Assembly: GCF_037963835.1 (NCBI RefSeq) | Contig: NZ_CP150145.1 | Coordinates: 434,001-498,000 of the forward strand | Length of the DNA: 64,000 nucleotides | Reading direction: 5' to 3' | DNA from: Paenibacillus sp. FSL H8-0332 | GTDB lineage: Bacteria > Bacillota > Bacilli > Paenibacillales > Paenibacillaceae | Shown: piece after piece, positions 17,701 through 25,598 of the stretch | Numbering within the stretch: position 1 is the stretch's first letter | How the letters are laid out: every line of letters starts with the position of its first letter | The notes under the pieces: model-generated | Seen by the model: the letters and a program-made list of their open reading frames with translations, nothing else | The model's database searches: none | What the model was told of the DNA's origin: nothing | Made by a program: the position numbers and the translations under genes

Positions 17701-18794
17701 CTGCATCAGTTAAGGTATCGGATCTGGCACGAGCAAAGGAATTCATCGAGAAAAATGTGACGCTGGACATACCAGCGGCGCAAGGAGTGAATTCATACTC
17801 GGTAGGCTTGCCTGCCGCAGCGTTGACAAACGGAGCAAAGGATAACAAACTGACCATTTCCACTGAATTCGGTCAGGTTGTCATTTCCGGTAATATGTTG
17901 ACAGGCACACCTGAAAGCAGCGGCAAGGAAGTAGCGCTGGAGATTGGAAAAGGCGACAAGTCGGGGCTCCCGGCTGAAGTGAAGGCGGCTCTAGGCGATA
18001 GACCGATCATTCACCTTAGCCTTAAAGTGGACGGCAAAGAAACAGCCTGGAGCAATCCCGGTGCACCTGTAACCGTATCCGTGCCTTACCAGCCGTCTGC
18101 GGATGAATTGAAGAATCCTGAAATGATAGTTATCCGGTACATGGATGAAAGCGGAAAGGTGATGACTGTACCAAGCGGACGTTATGCTTCCAAGACTGGT
18201 ATGGTAACCTTCACAACTACTCATCTCGGCGATTTCGCAGTAGCTTATGTATCCAAGACATTCACAGATCTCGGAAAGGCAGCATGGGCCAAGAATGCGG
18301 TCGAAGTCCTTGCATCCAAGGATATTCTCAAGACTGAGGGCGGTGAATTCCATCCTTCAATGGATATCACCAGAGCAGATTTCCTGTACTCCCTGGTTAG
18401 AGCACTTGGCTTGACTGCGAAGGCAGATGGCAATTTCAGCGATGTACAGAAGAATGCTTACTACTATAATGAACTTGCCATTGCCAAGGCGCTTGGGATT
18501 ACGAATGGCCAGAACAACGGCAGCTTCGGCAGCGATCAGAAGATCACCAGACAGGACATGATGGTGTTGACCGAACGGGCTTTGAAGCTGGAGAAAAAGC
18601 TGAATACCCAGGGGACGGCTGCGGATCTGCAGAAATTCTCCGACAAGTCCAAGGTGGCTTCCTATGCGATGGGCAGCGTAGCCGCCATGGTGAAGGAAGG
18701 GCTTATCCAAGGCAGCGGTAACAAGATCAATCCGGCCGGCAACACCACCAAAGCAGAAGCGGCGGTATTCCTCTACAGATTGTATAATAAGTAA
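14748..18794 (+). CDS. cell-surface GH10 endo-1,4-beta-xylanase with SLH anchor
   Basis: This 1348-aa exoenzyme has these parts in order: signal peptide (about 1-34, ending AAAAG); a region with short helices (40-120); a beta-sandwich, CBM-like region (about 145-310); and a GH10 catalytic barrel (about 345-800). The barrel carries GHVLAWYNQAPGW, the acid/base Glu in SWDVLNEEVHE (near 521) and the nucleophile Glu in TYSELDLKV (near 700). A cadherin-like beta-sandwich (about 822-914), a Pro/Thr/Ala linker and another beta domain follow. Three SLH repeats (about 1170-1348) should bind pyruvylated secondary wall polymer and keep the enzyme on the cell surface. It cuts xylan backbones outside the cell. 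The gene is monocistronic, with a strong terminator behind it. Confidence 0.95.
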   Translation: MNSRKYVISISRLLIIIMLFSIFTYTPVPAAAAGEEPSVELNGLIAQAEALKTGNLEFPLQVSQSVYGSVYGSDVNQALPWVHVDELQALNDAIELARNVNTPAEEAIASLKEAIMKFTANIKSDGSDPYFRLDPGPGKVSVKVTAPTNAWKARTPLDNRVPADFAGGSFKTIPYPFTDAQGKAEVLQINYAHNGKSTFGGISLESPLSPAVNVTAGSTIEFDVYYPKSAQGKFMRWRVRNTSDNLDSYLREYQYNNLNPDWVGSYNGESWLKVHHSINASTGNSSNFILELHGENARPAETGMLLVANIEITAPDPKGVALPNVVNKENQSAVAPLKSLYNKENGLFMVGAIGTGPVTGTRANHYEIFVDGNNLKAEGTHPRGPEWLKNVNGEALNGATTAPGLAEYSFPTNSYQAIRDSGTPGQYKSHGHVLAWYNQAPGWMAQMIPANLPSGYNGSANFYGLGNGVTTTVKVDKEMARRVQFNHTMYVMRHFLTTDTKYGSSESRGVIPFNSWDVLNEEVHESRHSELIPQDANSWRTSLKHTNWLAAMSDDQIGGDITDHYIYLLFRNAHIAAPNAKMAEAYKANYANLPEYMKLDGHDTKGSIDSYIVDNPPKLTYNDYGVATRSKARTVYNMVLELNTAWRSDPLYDGRPLIEDIGIQGHDAVGKTLASDNQYAIALYASLVDRGLLSGITYSELDLKVPTDAPGGGATAPAVLNVRQSDALGYQYALLYKTFNKFAPYIDHIISWGVTGSGWQGSYVLFDGQSNANAGYYGAMKPDRFILGHSYLDDYFAGEYQAIENNAIDLGDLGVYTPNSVNADLSSLSLSAGTLEPAFNAATTEYDVSLKDADSITVTAAAADSRSTLKVNDTVVASGTASKAIELTPGTKTDIKIEVTGADGRVKTYTLKVTNSKTETPSTPEPGTPTAAPTPAPTATPVPATPAPGGTYSTSAPVASATPSPAAPLVQGQKVTLPATVNNATASVKVSDLARAKEFIEKNVTLDIPAAQGVNSYSVGLPAAALTNGAKDNKLTISTEFGQVVISGNMLTGTPESSGKEVALEIGKGDKSGLPAEVKAALGDRPIIHLSLKVDGKETAWSNPGAPVTVSVPYQPSADELKNPEMIVIRYMDESGKVMTVPSGRYASKTGMVTFTTTHLGDFAVAYVSKTFTDLGKAAWAKNAVEVLASKDILKTEGGEFHPSMDITRADFLYSLVRALGLTAKADGNFSDVQKNAYYYNELAIAKALGITNGQNNGSFGSDQKITRQDMMVLTERALKLEKKLNTQGTAADLQKFSDKSKVASYAMGSVAAMVKEGLIQGSGNKINPAGNTTKAEAAVFLYRLYNK

Positions 18795-18820
18795 AAGCTT
18801 CTTGTAGGAACAAGATATGC

Positions 18821-18861
18821 CCAAAAGACCGCACTCCTTTGCCGGGAGGGCGGTCTTTTGG
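18821..18861. terminator. bidirectional stem-loop after xylanase
   Basis: A 12-bp perfect stem (CCAAAAGACCGC with its complement at 18850-18861) and a 17-base loop lie between the xylanase stop and the convergent SDR stop. The A/T-rich stem ends give U-rich tails in both directions. Confidence 0.85.
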
Positions 18862-18868
18862 CGTTGAA

Positions 18869-19624
18869 TTAAAGCAAATGTCCGCCAGACACTTCAATGT
18901 CCTGGGCTGTAACCCACCCGAACTCATCGGACAACAAGCTCACAATAACCTTCGCTATATCTTCGGGGTGGCCGATTCTGCCAAATACAGATTGCTCCGC
19001 CAGAGGCTTAATGAATTCGGGATGTTTATCGAATACTCCATCGCCGAAATTGCTGTGTGTAGGACCAGGAGACACGGCGTTGACCCGAATTTGGCGAGGT
19101 GCAAGCTCCTTGGCAATATAGCGGGTCCAAGTTGAGAATGCTGCTTTTAACGAGCCATAGACGGAATAGCCCGGAAATGATTGAGTTTTGGATGAACTCG
19201 TGGTATTTACAATAGCTCCGGCGTCCTCTATGAATCCGGCAAGCTGTTGTGTTAGAAAAACAGGTCCTTTGAAATTCGTATTCAGAATCTTGTCGAAATA
19301 TTCTTCACTCATCTCATTGAACAGCATAGGTCCGCCGATACCGCCATTATTCACCAAGTAATCAAAGCTTGTCCGGTTCCAAATGTTCTGGAGACTCTCT
19401 TTCACTTCTTGAATAAAGCCTGCAAAGGTTGATATCTGTGTCAGATCCAGCTTCAGTGCGACTGCCCGGACACCTGCATTTTTCTCAATTTCCTTAACAA
19501 CATCTTCTGCACGTTCCTTGTAGGAATTGTAGGTGAGAATGACGCTAATTCCGCGCTTGCCAAGCTCCAGCGCCGCCGCTCTTCCAATGCCATTACTTCC
19601 ACCCGTTACTATCGCAATTGTCAT
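18869..19624 (-). CDS. SDR-family oxidoreductase
   Basis: A classical short-chain dehydrogenase of 251 aa: TGGSNGIGRA for NAD(P), NNGG, a Ser-Tyr-Lys active site around YSVYGSLK, and NAVSPGPTHSNF. The start is ATG 19624, six bases after AAGGAGG; the frame is open further upstream but without an RBS. It is divergent from an AraC regulator with 115 bases between them, the usual arrangement for a regulator and its target. The substrate is unknown. Confidence 0.9.
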   Translation of the reverse strand: MTIAIVTGGSNGIGRAAALELGKRGISVILTYNSYKERAEDVVKEIEKNAGVRAVALKLDLTQISTFAGFIQEVKESLQNIWNRTSFDYLVNNGGIGGPMLFNEMSEEYFDKILNTNFKGPVFLTQQLAGFIEDAGAIVNTTSSSKTQSFPGYSVYGSLKAAFSTWTRYIAKELAPRQIRVNAVSPGPTHSNFGDGVFDKHPEFIKPLAEQSVFGRIGHPEDIAKVIVSLLSDEFGWVTAQDIEVSGGHLL

Positions 19625-19739
19625 AAAATCCTCCTTGGTTTGTGTTCGGCCTGGTTCTAATTGTAGCCGCAGCTGACGGATCAAAATAGACCTGAAAGTG
19701 CCTATCGATTGCCTAAAAGCACCATTCGTATGATAAACT

Positions 19740-20633
19740 ATGTGCATGAAAAACGTCCTTGAAGAGATGATGGATCTGATGAAAGATGCGGGCACCAGGC
19801 AGATTGAAACCGGAGTACCGGGGCTAAGTATGATTAAGGGAGCGATCCCTCATCATCAGCTTGCAGCGCTATACGAGCCGATGATTGGTTTTACGGTTCA
19901 AGGAAGAAAGATTCTATCAATAGGGGGGCGCAGCACGGAACTGGCAGGACCATCGTATTACGTGTTACCCGTGCATGTTCCTGCAACGGCGGTTGTACAT
20001 CCAGACCGTGATGGCCATCCTTACATGTCCCTTGGTCTCAGGCTGAATCAGAATGTTCTTCAGAGTCTGCTAAGAGATCTCCAAGAGAATCTATTACCGG
20101 CTGCTTCCGGGCAATTTGCAGCTTGCGACATGGATATTGAATTGATGGAGGCATGGCTGCGTTTATTGCGATTATCAAAAGCTTCAAGAGATATTCCGGC
20201 TCTTGCACCAGCTTATGAGCGCGAAATCCTGTATCGCGTACTGATGGGACCACAAGGAGGGGAGCTGAGGCAATTTGGTCAGCGGGAAAGTGATTTATCC
20301 CGGATATCCCAAATTGTAAAATGGTTTCGGAGTAATTTTATGAGGCCCATAGACATTGGTGAGCTGGCATCGAAATCGGGGATGGCTATAAATACCTTTC
20401 ACCGGCAGTTTAAACGGGCTACGGGGTTAAGTCCTATTCAATTTCAAAAGCAATTAAGGCTCCTGGAGGCCAGAAACCTCATTGCCTTCGAGGGCTATCC
20501 AGTAGCAAGTGCTGCATATCATGTTGGCTATCAAAGTCCCTCACAGTTTAGTAGGGAGTATTCCCGGTTCTTCGGTGCATCTCCAGCACGTGACACGGAG
20601 AGCTTGAGACAAATTGAAAGCATGAGGGATTAG
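19740..20633 (+). CDS. AraC-family regulator (AraC_N type)
   Basis: This 297-aa protein has an AraC_N sensor (EPMIGFTVQGRKILSIGG, YVLPVHVPATAVV) and a C-terminal double helix-turn-helix with IGELASKSGMAINTFHRQFKRATGLSPIQFQKQLRL and YHVGYQSPSQFSREYSRFFG. Starts at ATG 19740 and 19746 are both possible, and neither has a strong RBS. It is divergent from the SDR gene and probably controls it together with itself. Confidence 0.88.
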   Translation: MCMKNVLEEMMDLMKDAGTRQIETGVPGLSMIKGAIPHHQLAALYEPMIGFTVQGRKILSIGGRSTELAGPSYYVLPVHVPATAVVHPDRDGHPYMSLGLRLNQNVLQSLLRDLQENLLPAASGQFAACDMDIELMEAWLRLLRLSKASRDIPALAPAYEREILYRVLMGPQGGELRQFGQRESDLSRISQIVKWFRSNFMRPIDIGELASKSGMAINTFHRQFKRATGLSPIQFQKQLRLLEARNLIAFEGYPVASAAYHVGYQSPSQFSREYSRFFGASPARDTESLRQIESMRD

Positions 20634-20660
20634 AAGACCATGCCAAGAGCCAATTCCAGC

Positions 20661-21156
20661 TTAATAGAACGGCATGAAGAGCATAAGCAGCGCAGGGAGA
20701 TGCATATTGCTGGCTTCAATCCGGTAACCTATGCTGCTGTCCTCAAGCCTTTTGCAGTGAACCGGCAAATGCAGGAATGCATCCCGTATGGTTCTCTCAT
20801 CCAGACCGGCTGCTCTTACGATGTTCTCCATAGAAACAAAGGAGTCAAAAAAGAAGAGCATCTCCTGCCTGGCAATGGTAACTCCTTCCGGTTCGCTGCA
20901 AATAGAGGTTCCCCAAGTCTGCTGATCATACGTCTTATCCGGGTCCCAGGGCAGGTTGCCCGAATAGAAAGTCAAGGCTGACTCCGAAATAATTAGCGAT
21001 CTCGGGTAATAAAGCGGTATCCGGATAGCAAGCCCCGCTTTCCCATTTGGATACGGCTTGATTGGTTACACCGAAGACCTCCGCGAGCTCTTCTTGAGTC
21101 TTTCCCTTGTCCTTGCGCAGTTCCTGTAATTACTTATGTATGCCCGCTGTTTTCAT
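20661..21156 (-). pseudogene. XRE-family regulator, broken by a stop and a frameshift
   Basis: Reading from ATG 21156, eight bases after AAGGAGG, gives eight codons and then TAA at 21130-21132. The same frame then continues as a textbook XRE helix-turn-helix (LRKDKGKTQEELAEVFGV, NQAVSKWESG, YPDTALLPEIANYFGVSLDF). The frame closes shortly after. The protein continues in another frame (20661-20975) as a 104-aa acidic/hydrophobic segment with DQQTWGTS and IVRAAGLDERTIRDAF. Two independent lesions suggest a dead gene, although the excellent RBS implies recent decay. The C-terminal domain is not recognised. Confidence 0.65.
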
Positions 21157-21306
21157 TATGTGCTCCTCCTTTACGCTTGTACGGAATCATTGTACATCCG
21201 GAGCCTAACGTTTGCCATGTAGTGTTGCTTGGATATCCCTAAGGATTTTCCAACATTGGGTTGGAAAGAAGCACAGTTACGTCTTGGGACTGGCACTCAC
21301 AAATCT

Positions 21307-21346
21307 GTTAACCACTGTTAACATCCGTTAACGGCTGTGGTATAGT
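21307..21346 (+). promoter_or_regulatory. promoter overlapped by three phased GTTAAC sites
   Basis: A -35 box TTAACA (21318-21323) and a -10 box TATAGT (21341-21346) are separated by 17 bases. GTTAAC occurs three times exactly 10 bases apart (21307, 21317, 21327), covering the -35 box on one face of the helix. This looks like a cooperative operator. It should drive the small RNA that follows. Confidence 0.6.
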
Positions 21347-21352
21347 ATAAGC

Positions 21353-21492
21353 AGAACGGGCGTACAATGCTAAGAGAGCCGTGCTCGAACACGACTCTCT
21401 AGAGCAATAGCCGCTTTTAAGGGCGGTAGGCCTCTGGCAAATAGGATACGACAAATAGACCGCAAACCTTTGCTTGAGGGGCGGTCTATTTG
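21353..21492 (+). ncRNA. structured small RNA, repeat copy A
   Basis: From the predicted promoter to a strong terminator there are about 140 bases with no ORF but three hairpins. The first is GAGAGCCGTG with CACGACTCTC; the second is a GCCGC...GGGCGGT stem; the last is a terminator with a 12-bp stem (21452-21463 with 21481-21492). The first two hairpins recur at 61021 and 61181 with a few covarying or loop changes. The layout recalls antisense RNAs of type I toxin-antitoxin loci in Bacillales, but no toxin ORF is present. Orientation is inferred from the promoter. Confidence 0.5.
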
Positions 21493-21516
21493 CGTGTATT
21501 GGACAGAAGCGCTACG

Positions 21517-21552
21517 ATAAGAGCAGCTCCTCATTACAGGGGCTGCTCTTAT
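21517..21552. terminator. bidirectional terminator
   Basis: An 11-bp perfect stem, ATAAGAGCAGC with its complement, encloses a 14-base loop. It lies downstream of the minus-strand helical-repeat gene ending at 21591 and behind the small RNA on the plus strand. Confidence 0.8.
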
Positions 21553-21590
21553 TTGCGTTTGTCCTTTCAGACCGCCGCCGGAACGCAGGC

Positions 21591-22649
21591 CTACAGCTTC
21601 TCTATCAGCTCAGTATAGTAACTGTTGCCGTTGCGCTTATCCAGCTTCTCCGCTGTGGCGAGAGCTAACTGCTGGAAGTACTTCGCAAGCGAAGTGACGT
21701 CTTCGGACAGACGCTCACACGGGTGCCCGGCCGGAAGCTTGACCTGGAAGCGGATAGATTCTTCCGCCAGACGGCGGAACATTTTGGCGGAATAGGCATT
21801 GAAGATCATCTGATCGGCCGGGTTCTCATGATCGAGCGAGGAGGCGATATACTCTTCGAAGACCTCCAGCGCCTTGATTGGATCGGTCAGGGTCAGGTAA
21901 CCAATATGCTCTCCCTGATGATACAAGAAGTCGCGGTTGCCTTTAACCAGCTTGTAGCCCTTCTTCTGAAGCTTATCCGCTTCCGCTTGGCGGCCCAGCC
22001 GCAGGAGAGGGAACAGCACCTTCGTGATGGTCACATGAGGGACCTCACCGCAGGTCATCCGGCCCTTGAGAATCGGCCCGGCTGCCTTCACGGTGGCTTC
22101 GTCGTCCCCCCGCTTCGCCAGGAACTCGACCAGGCCATGCTGTTCACAAGCCTCACAATCGCTCATCTCATCCCGCTCCATGGTCTGGACAATTGCCCAT
22201 TCGGCCGCTGAAGCTTCCAGCTCCCCGAAATCTTCGAGGATATTCGCCCGGTAGTAGTGATAGGTTCGGCTGCTGTAGCCTTCCGCTGCGAAGCGGGTCT
22301 TCATATCCTCCAGCAGGTTCTCAATCTGAGTGCGGCTGATATCTGCAAAAGCAGTGATGCGGTCCAGCACCCACTTGTACGACCACATCAGACTGTAATC
22401 ATCGAACCGGCCCGGGTTCTTGTCATACTGGCCCAGCTGCCAGGAAAAGGCGACCAGCGCCTTCATCGGATAGCCGTGGAAGCTGCCCAGTTCTACGATT
22501 TCGCTGCGGGCCTCATAGCCCTGATCGATATCGCCTGCGGCGTCAGCTACCCGTACCGCCTGCTCGAGCAGCTCCAGCTTAGCTTTTCCTCCGGGCAGGC
22601 CATAGGCTTCCTCCATCAAATCGTCGAAATCCATCTCGGTAAGATTCAT
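21591..22649 (-). CDS. helical-repeat (TPR-like) partner of the Hsp90-family gene
   Basis: This 352-aa, mostly helical protein contains repeated 35-40-residue units with TPR-like spacing of A/L/Y residues. It shows no signal peptide or membrane segment. Its ATG directly follows the TAG of the Hsp90-family gene, with GGAGGAG inside that gene's end, so the two are translationally coupled. TPR proteins are classical Hsp90 co-chaperones. Here the lack of a C-terminal MEEVD tail on the chaperone means the contact would differ from the eukaryotic one. Function inferred from the pairing only. Confidence 0.7.
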   Translation of the reverse strand: MNLTEMDFDDLMEEAYGLPGGKAKLELLEQAVRVADAAGDIDQGYEARSEIVELGSFHGYPMKALVAFSWQLGQYDKNPGRFDDYSLMWSYKWVLDRITAFADISRTQIENLLEDMKTRFAAEGYSSRTYHYYRANILEDFGELEASAAEWAIVQTMERDEMSDCEACEQHGLVEFLAKRGDDEATVKAAGPILKGRMTCGEVPHVTITKVLFPLLRLGRQAEADKLQKKGYKLVKGNRDFLYHQGEHIGYLTLTDPIKALEVFEEYIASSLDHENPADQMIFNAYSAKMFRRLAEESIRFQVKLPAGHPCERLSEDVTSLAKYFQQLALATAEKLDKRNGNSYYTELIEKL

Positions 22650-24488
22650 CTATTCGTCTCCTCCTGTGGCTTGATTAGCCGTCAATCCCCAATCAATAAA
22701 TTGAATAATGCCCTGGTTCAGCAGCGCGATCTCCTGGCGGTTCATCGGATAATGTCCCATCATCAGCGCATTGCAGTACAGCATCTCGACAATAGAGGGC
22801 AGCATCTTCTGGTTCGCCTGATGAAATGCCCGCCCGATGACAGGATTATTCAGGTTGAAGTAGAGTGTGGCGTATGCTGTCTCCTTAAGCGAAGCGCCCA
22901 AGCTGCCCAGCACGGAGGACAGGGCATCGGTGCTCACTTCTTTGGTCGCTTCCATTACACGCCACTGGGCGGACTCCTCAGACAGCGTGTAGAGGACAGG
23001 AATCTCCTCCGGCTTGAAGCGGCGCAGCTGCACCTGGCAGCGGAACTTCTGAAGTACACTGTCTGCGAGTCTTACGGATTCATAGTAGTCCAGCCGCTCT
23101 TGAGGGGTGATATCGGTGAAGGATAACGACACCTCCTCCGGCAGCAGCCGTTCCGTCTGCACATCCGGGTCAAAGAGCGGCAGCCGGGCCAGCAGCTCGG
23201 CATCATAGATATATCCGCCGTTCACCACCAGCATGGATTGGGCGGAAGCCACGTGGGTAATCTGGCGGTATTCGTCCAGCGTCGCCGTGAAGTACAGGGG
23301 AGACTGCTGCTTCAGCTCGCCAAGCGTCTTTCTGCCATAGGTGCTCTCAAACGGCAACCACTCGTGAATGATAGAATAGAATGATGAATCTTCCACCGCG
23401 AGCGCCTTCATCGATAAGGCGTGCAGTGAAATGATCGATTGCAGGCGGTCCGGGTCATACTCGGCCATCCGCATCAATTCCTGACGAATGGCATTCCCGA
23501 GCTCTTCCCGTACCTGCTCCAGCTGGGCATTCTCATAGAAATGCTCCCGGGACGCGGTCGGCTGCAGCTCATCAGTCCAGATCAGACATTTCACGAAGAA
23601 GGCCCATTCCGGCAGGATATTGCTGGCAGCTTCGGAGACCAGCATGTGCTTCAGGTACACCCGGTGATTACGTTTGGCGTTCAGATTCACCGCATGCGGC
23701 AGAATGAAGGCGATGCCTCCTGTCCGGCCCGAGGCGGTATGCAGGGGAATGAAATCGCGGAACGCCTCTCCCAGCACCTGCTTGCCGAAGGCCAGCACCT
23801 CGTCACGGTGTTTCCGGGCCAGCTGCGGATCTTTGACCCACGGCGGGGACTGCGGATTAATCAGGCGGGTGTTGCGATCCGACACCAACTCGATGGGATA
23901 AGGCAGCAGAGCGCCATAATGGAACAGCCCTTCTTGCAGATTATTTTCCTCGAAGTAGGCTTCGGCCCCTTCCTTACAACGCAAAAAAACCTTGGTGCCC
24001 GGAGCATGTACCCCTTCGAGCGTACGGATCGTATAAGTGCCGTCCGGCTTCCCGCGCCATTCCAGTGCAGGTCCGCCCTTGGCCGATTGAGTAACCATGA
24101 CGATGTCGTCACTCACCATGAAGCAGGACAAGAGCCCGATGCCGAACCGCCCGATAAAAGAGGTATTGGTCGACAGAAAATCTTCGCCCCGCTTGGAGGA
24201 TTGTCCGATCATGGCCAGAAACTCATGAATCTCTTTCTCGTCTAACCCGATCCCGTTATCTTCTACTAATAAGGTCGCCCCGGTGGAGGTTCCGCTTACC
24301 TCGACATGAATCTTGCCTTCGTATCCAGCGGGGGAATAGGCCTGCCGTGCAGTAATCGCATCGATGCCATTCTGGAGCAGCTCCCTTAAGAATACCTTCG
24401 GACTGCTATACAAATGGTTAGACAAAATGTTGATCATACCGCTTAGATTGACCTGAAAGCGATAAGTATCCTGGTTCTGATTCTCCAT
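22650..24488 (-). CDS. Hsp90/HtpG-family chaperone, divergent
   Basis: This 612-aa protein has an N-terminal GHKL ATPase: FLRELLQNGIDAI (the E, N and D of the Bergerat fold), VEDNGIGL, and GRFGIGLLSCFMV as the lid glycine loop. Middle and dimerisation domains follow at roughly HtpG length (about 620-630 aa). It differs from housekeeping HtpG across the middle domain and is coupled to a helical-repeat partner, so it may be a dedicated chaperone. The start ATG 24488 has AGGAGAAC upstream. The protein is cytosolic. Confidence 0.88.
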   Translation of the reverse strand: MENQNQDTYRFQVNLSGMINILSNHLYSSPKVFLRELLQNGIDAITARQAYSPAGYEGKIHVEVSGTSTGATLLVEDNGIGLDEKEIHEFLAMIGQSSKRGEDFLSTNTSFIGRFGIGLLSCFMVSDDIVMVTQSAKGGPALEWRGKPDGTYTIRTLEGVHAPGTKVFLRCKEGAEAYFEENNLQEGLFHYGALLPYPIELVSDRNTRLINPQSPPWVKDPQLARKHRDEVLAFGKQVLGEAFRDFIPLHTASGRTGGIAFILPHAVNLNAKRNHRVYLKHMLVSEAASNILPEWAFFVKCLIWTDELQPTASREHFYENAQLEQVREELGNAIRQELMRMAEYDPDRLQSIISLHALSMKALAVEDSSFYSIIHEWLPFESTYGRKTLGELKQQSPLYFTATLDEYRQITHVASAQSMLVVNGGYIYDAELLARLPLFDPDVQTERLLPEEVSLSFTDITPQERLDYYESVRLADSVLQKFRCQVQLRRFKPEEIPVLYTLSEESAQWRVMEATKEVSTDALSSVLGSLGASLKETAYATLYFNLNNPVIGRAFHQANQKMLPSIVEMLYCNALMMGHYPMNRQEIALLNQGIIQFIDWGLTANQATGGDE

Positions 24489-24616
24489 CTTTGTTCTCCT
24501 ATTCTGTAATCAATTGATATGTAGACAGACACAACTCTATGTATTACCCAGAAGCCGCATTATAAGAAACAGATATTCCCAATCCTCCTAATTTCCCTGC
24601 CTTGAAAATACAAAGA

Positions 24617-24643
24617 AACCCAAGGTCTTGATTCACCTGGGCT
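24617..24643 (-). terminator. terminator of the methyltransferase gene
   Basis: On the minus strand, a GC-rich stem (CCCAGGT with ACCTTGGG, one bulge) is followed by TTTCTTTGTATTTT. It lies 17 bases after the methyltransferase stop. Confidence 0.7.
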
Positions 24644-24659
24644 TCCCGCCAATCTATTC

Positions 24660-25436
24660 TTAGTCCGCCTGCTTCACCGCGCAGACCCGCAGCCGCCGGT
24701 AGTCTGCGATCCATTGCCCCTGCCGGTAATGCTCCGGCCGCAGTTGATCTTCTACGGCTTGATAGATCGCTGCCTTGTGCTCCGTGCTGACATCGTAGAA
24801 GAAGTCATCGGCCATCATGTCCAGCCAATCACGGATTCCGCTCTCACCGTGCAAGGGTGTAGGCCGTTCAAAATGCTGGGCCAGCGTAACGAGGAAGCCA
24901 TGCTCCTCCAGTACTGCCGCATATTGGCCGATGGTAGGGAAATACCACGGATTGCGTCCTTGCGGGTCATAGCCATGCGCGGTCAGTGCGCTCTCGGTTG
25001 CATTCACGAGAGCGGCGACGTTGCGATAGCCGCCGAATTCGGCGACGAACCGTCCGCCGGTCCGCAGTGCGCTTGCCACAGTCACCGCGACCGCATGCGC
25101 GTCCTTCATCCAGTGCAATGCTGCGTTGGAGAACACCGCATCGAAGGGTTGGGCTGCCCGGTAAGTGTACGCATTCTGGGCGCTTAGACTCAGGTGCGGG
25201 TACTTGTCGCTGCCGCGTGCGATCATCTCAGGCGACAGGTCGATGCCGACCGTCACCGCTCCGGCTGCCGCGATCTTAGCCGTCAGGTCGGCCGTCCCGC
25301 AGCCGATATCCAGCACGCGTTCACCAGGCTGAGGCTGTAGCAGCGAGAGGACGTCACCGCCCATTTTGGAGACAAAGTCCAGTTTGTGATCATACGTGTC
25401 CGCCTGCCATTGGTTATTGGAAGTCGAGTGAGTCAT
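24660..25436 (-). CDS. class I SAM methyltransferase (Tam-like)
   Basis: This 258-aa protein has motif I VLDIGCGTADLT, GIDLSPEMI, FDAVFSNAALHWM and LRTGGRFVAEFGG, the pattern of trans-aconitate 2-methyltransferase-like enzymes. AAAGGAGGGG precedes the ATG. It is a single gene with its own terminator. The true substrate is not predictable; the Tam label only indicates the closest well-known fold group. Confidence 0.85.
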   Translation of the reverse strand: MTHSTSNNQWQADTYDHKLDFVSKMGGDVLSLLQPQPGERVLDIGCGTADLTAKIAAAGAVTVGIDLSPEMIARGSDKYPHLSLSAQNAYTYRAAQPFDAVFSNAALHWMKDAHAVAVTVASALRTGGRFVAEFGGYRNVAALVNATESALTAHGYDPQGRNPWYFPTIGQYAAVLEEHGFLVTLAQHFERPTPLHGESGIRDWLDMMADDFFYDVSTEHKAAIYQAVEDQLRPEHYRQGQWIADYRRLRVCAVKQAD

Positions 25437-25542
25437 GGGCTTCCCCTCCTTTGAAATCCAGTATAGCGATGTACAGCTTATAAATGAAATATATAGTTGC
25501 TATTTAGTTTATATCTATTGCCTATAAGTGCTGCTCTTCAAT

Positions 25543-25580
25543 AAATAGACCACAAACCTCTGGCGGTTAGCGGTCTATTT
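25543..25580 (-). terminator. terminator of the LRR gene
   Basis: AAATAGACC pairs with GGTCTATTT across a 20-base loop, just beyond the LRR gene stop. The same AATAGACCG...CGGTCTATT stem ends the structured RNAs at 21452 and 61256, so it belongs to a dispersed terminator family. Confidence 0.75.
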
Positions 25581-25598
25581 ACGTATATTGGATTGGAA

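Noticed and set aside
20640-20981. 113-codon plus-strand frame after the second AraC gene
   Set aside because: Overlaps the reverse-strand XRE remnant, which gives recognisable domain sequence; no RBS.
22257-24245. Long plus-strand frames opposite the Hsp90 pair
   Set aside because: Composition mirrors the coding strand; the Hsp90-family and helical-repeat readings explain the region.
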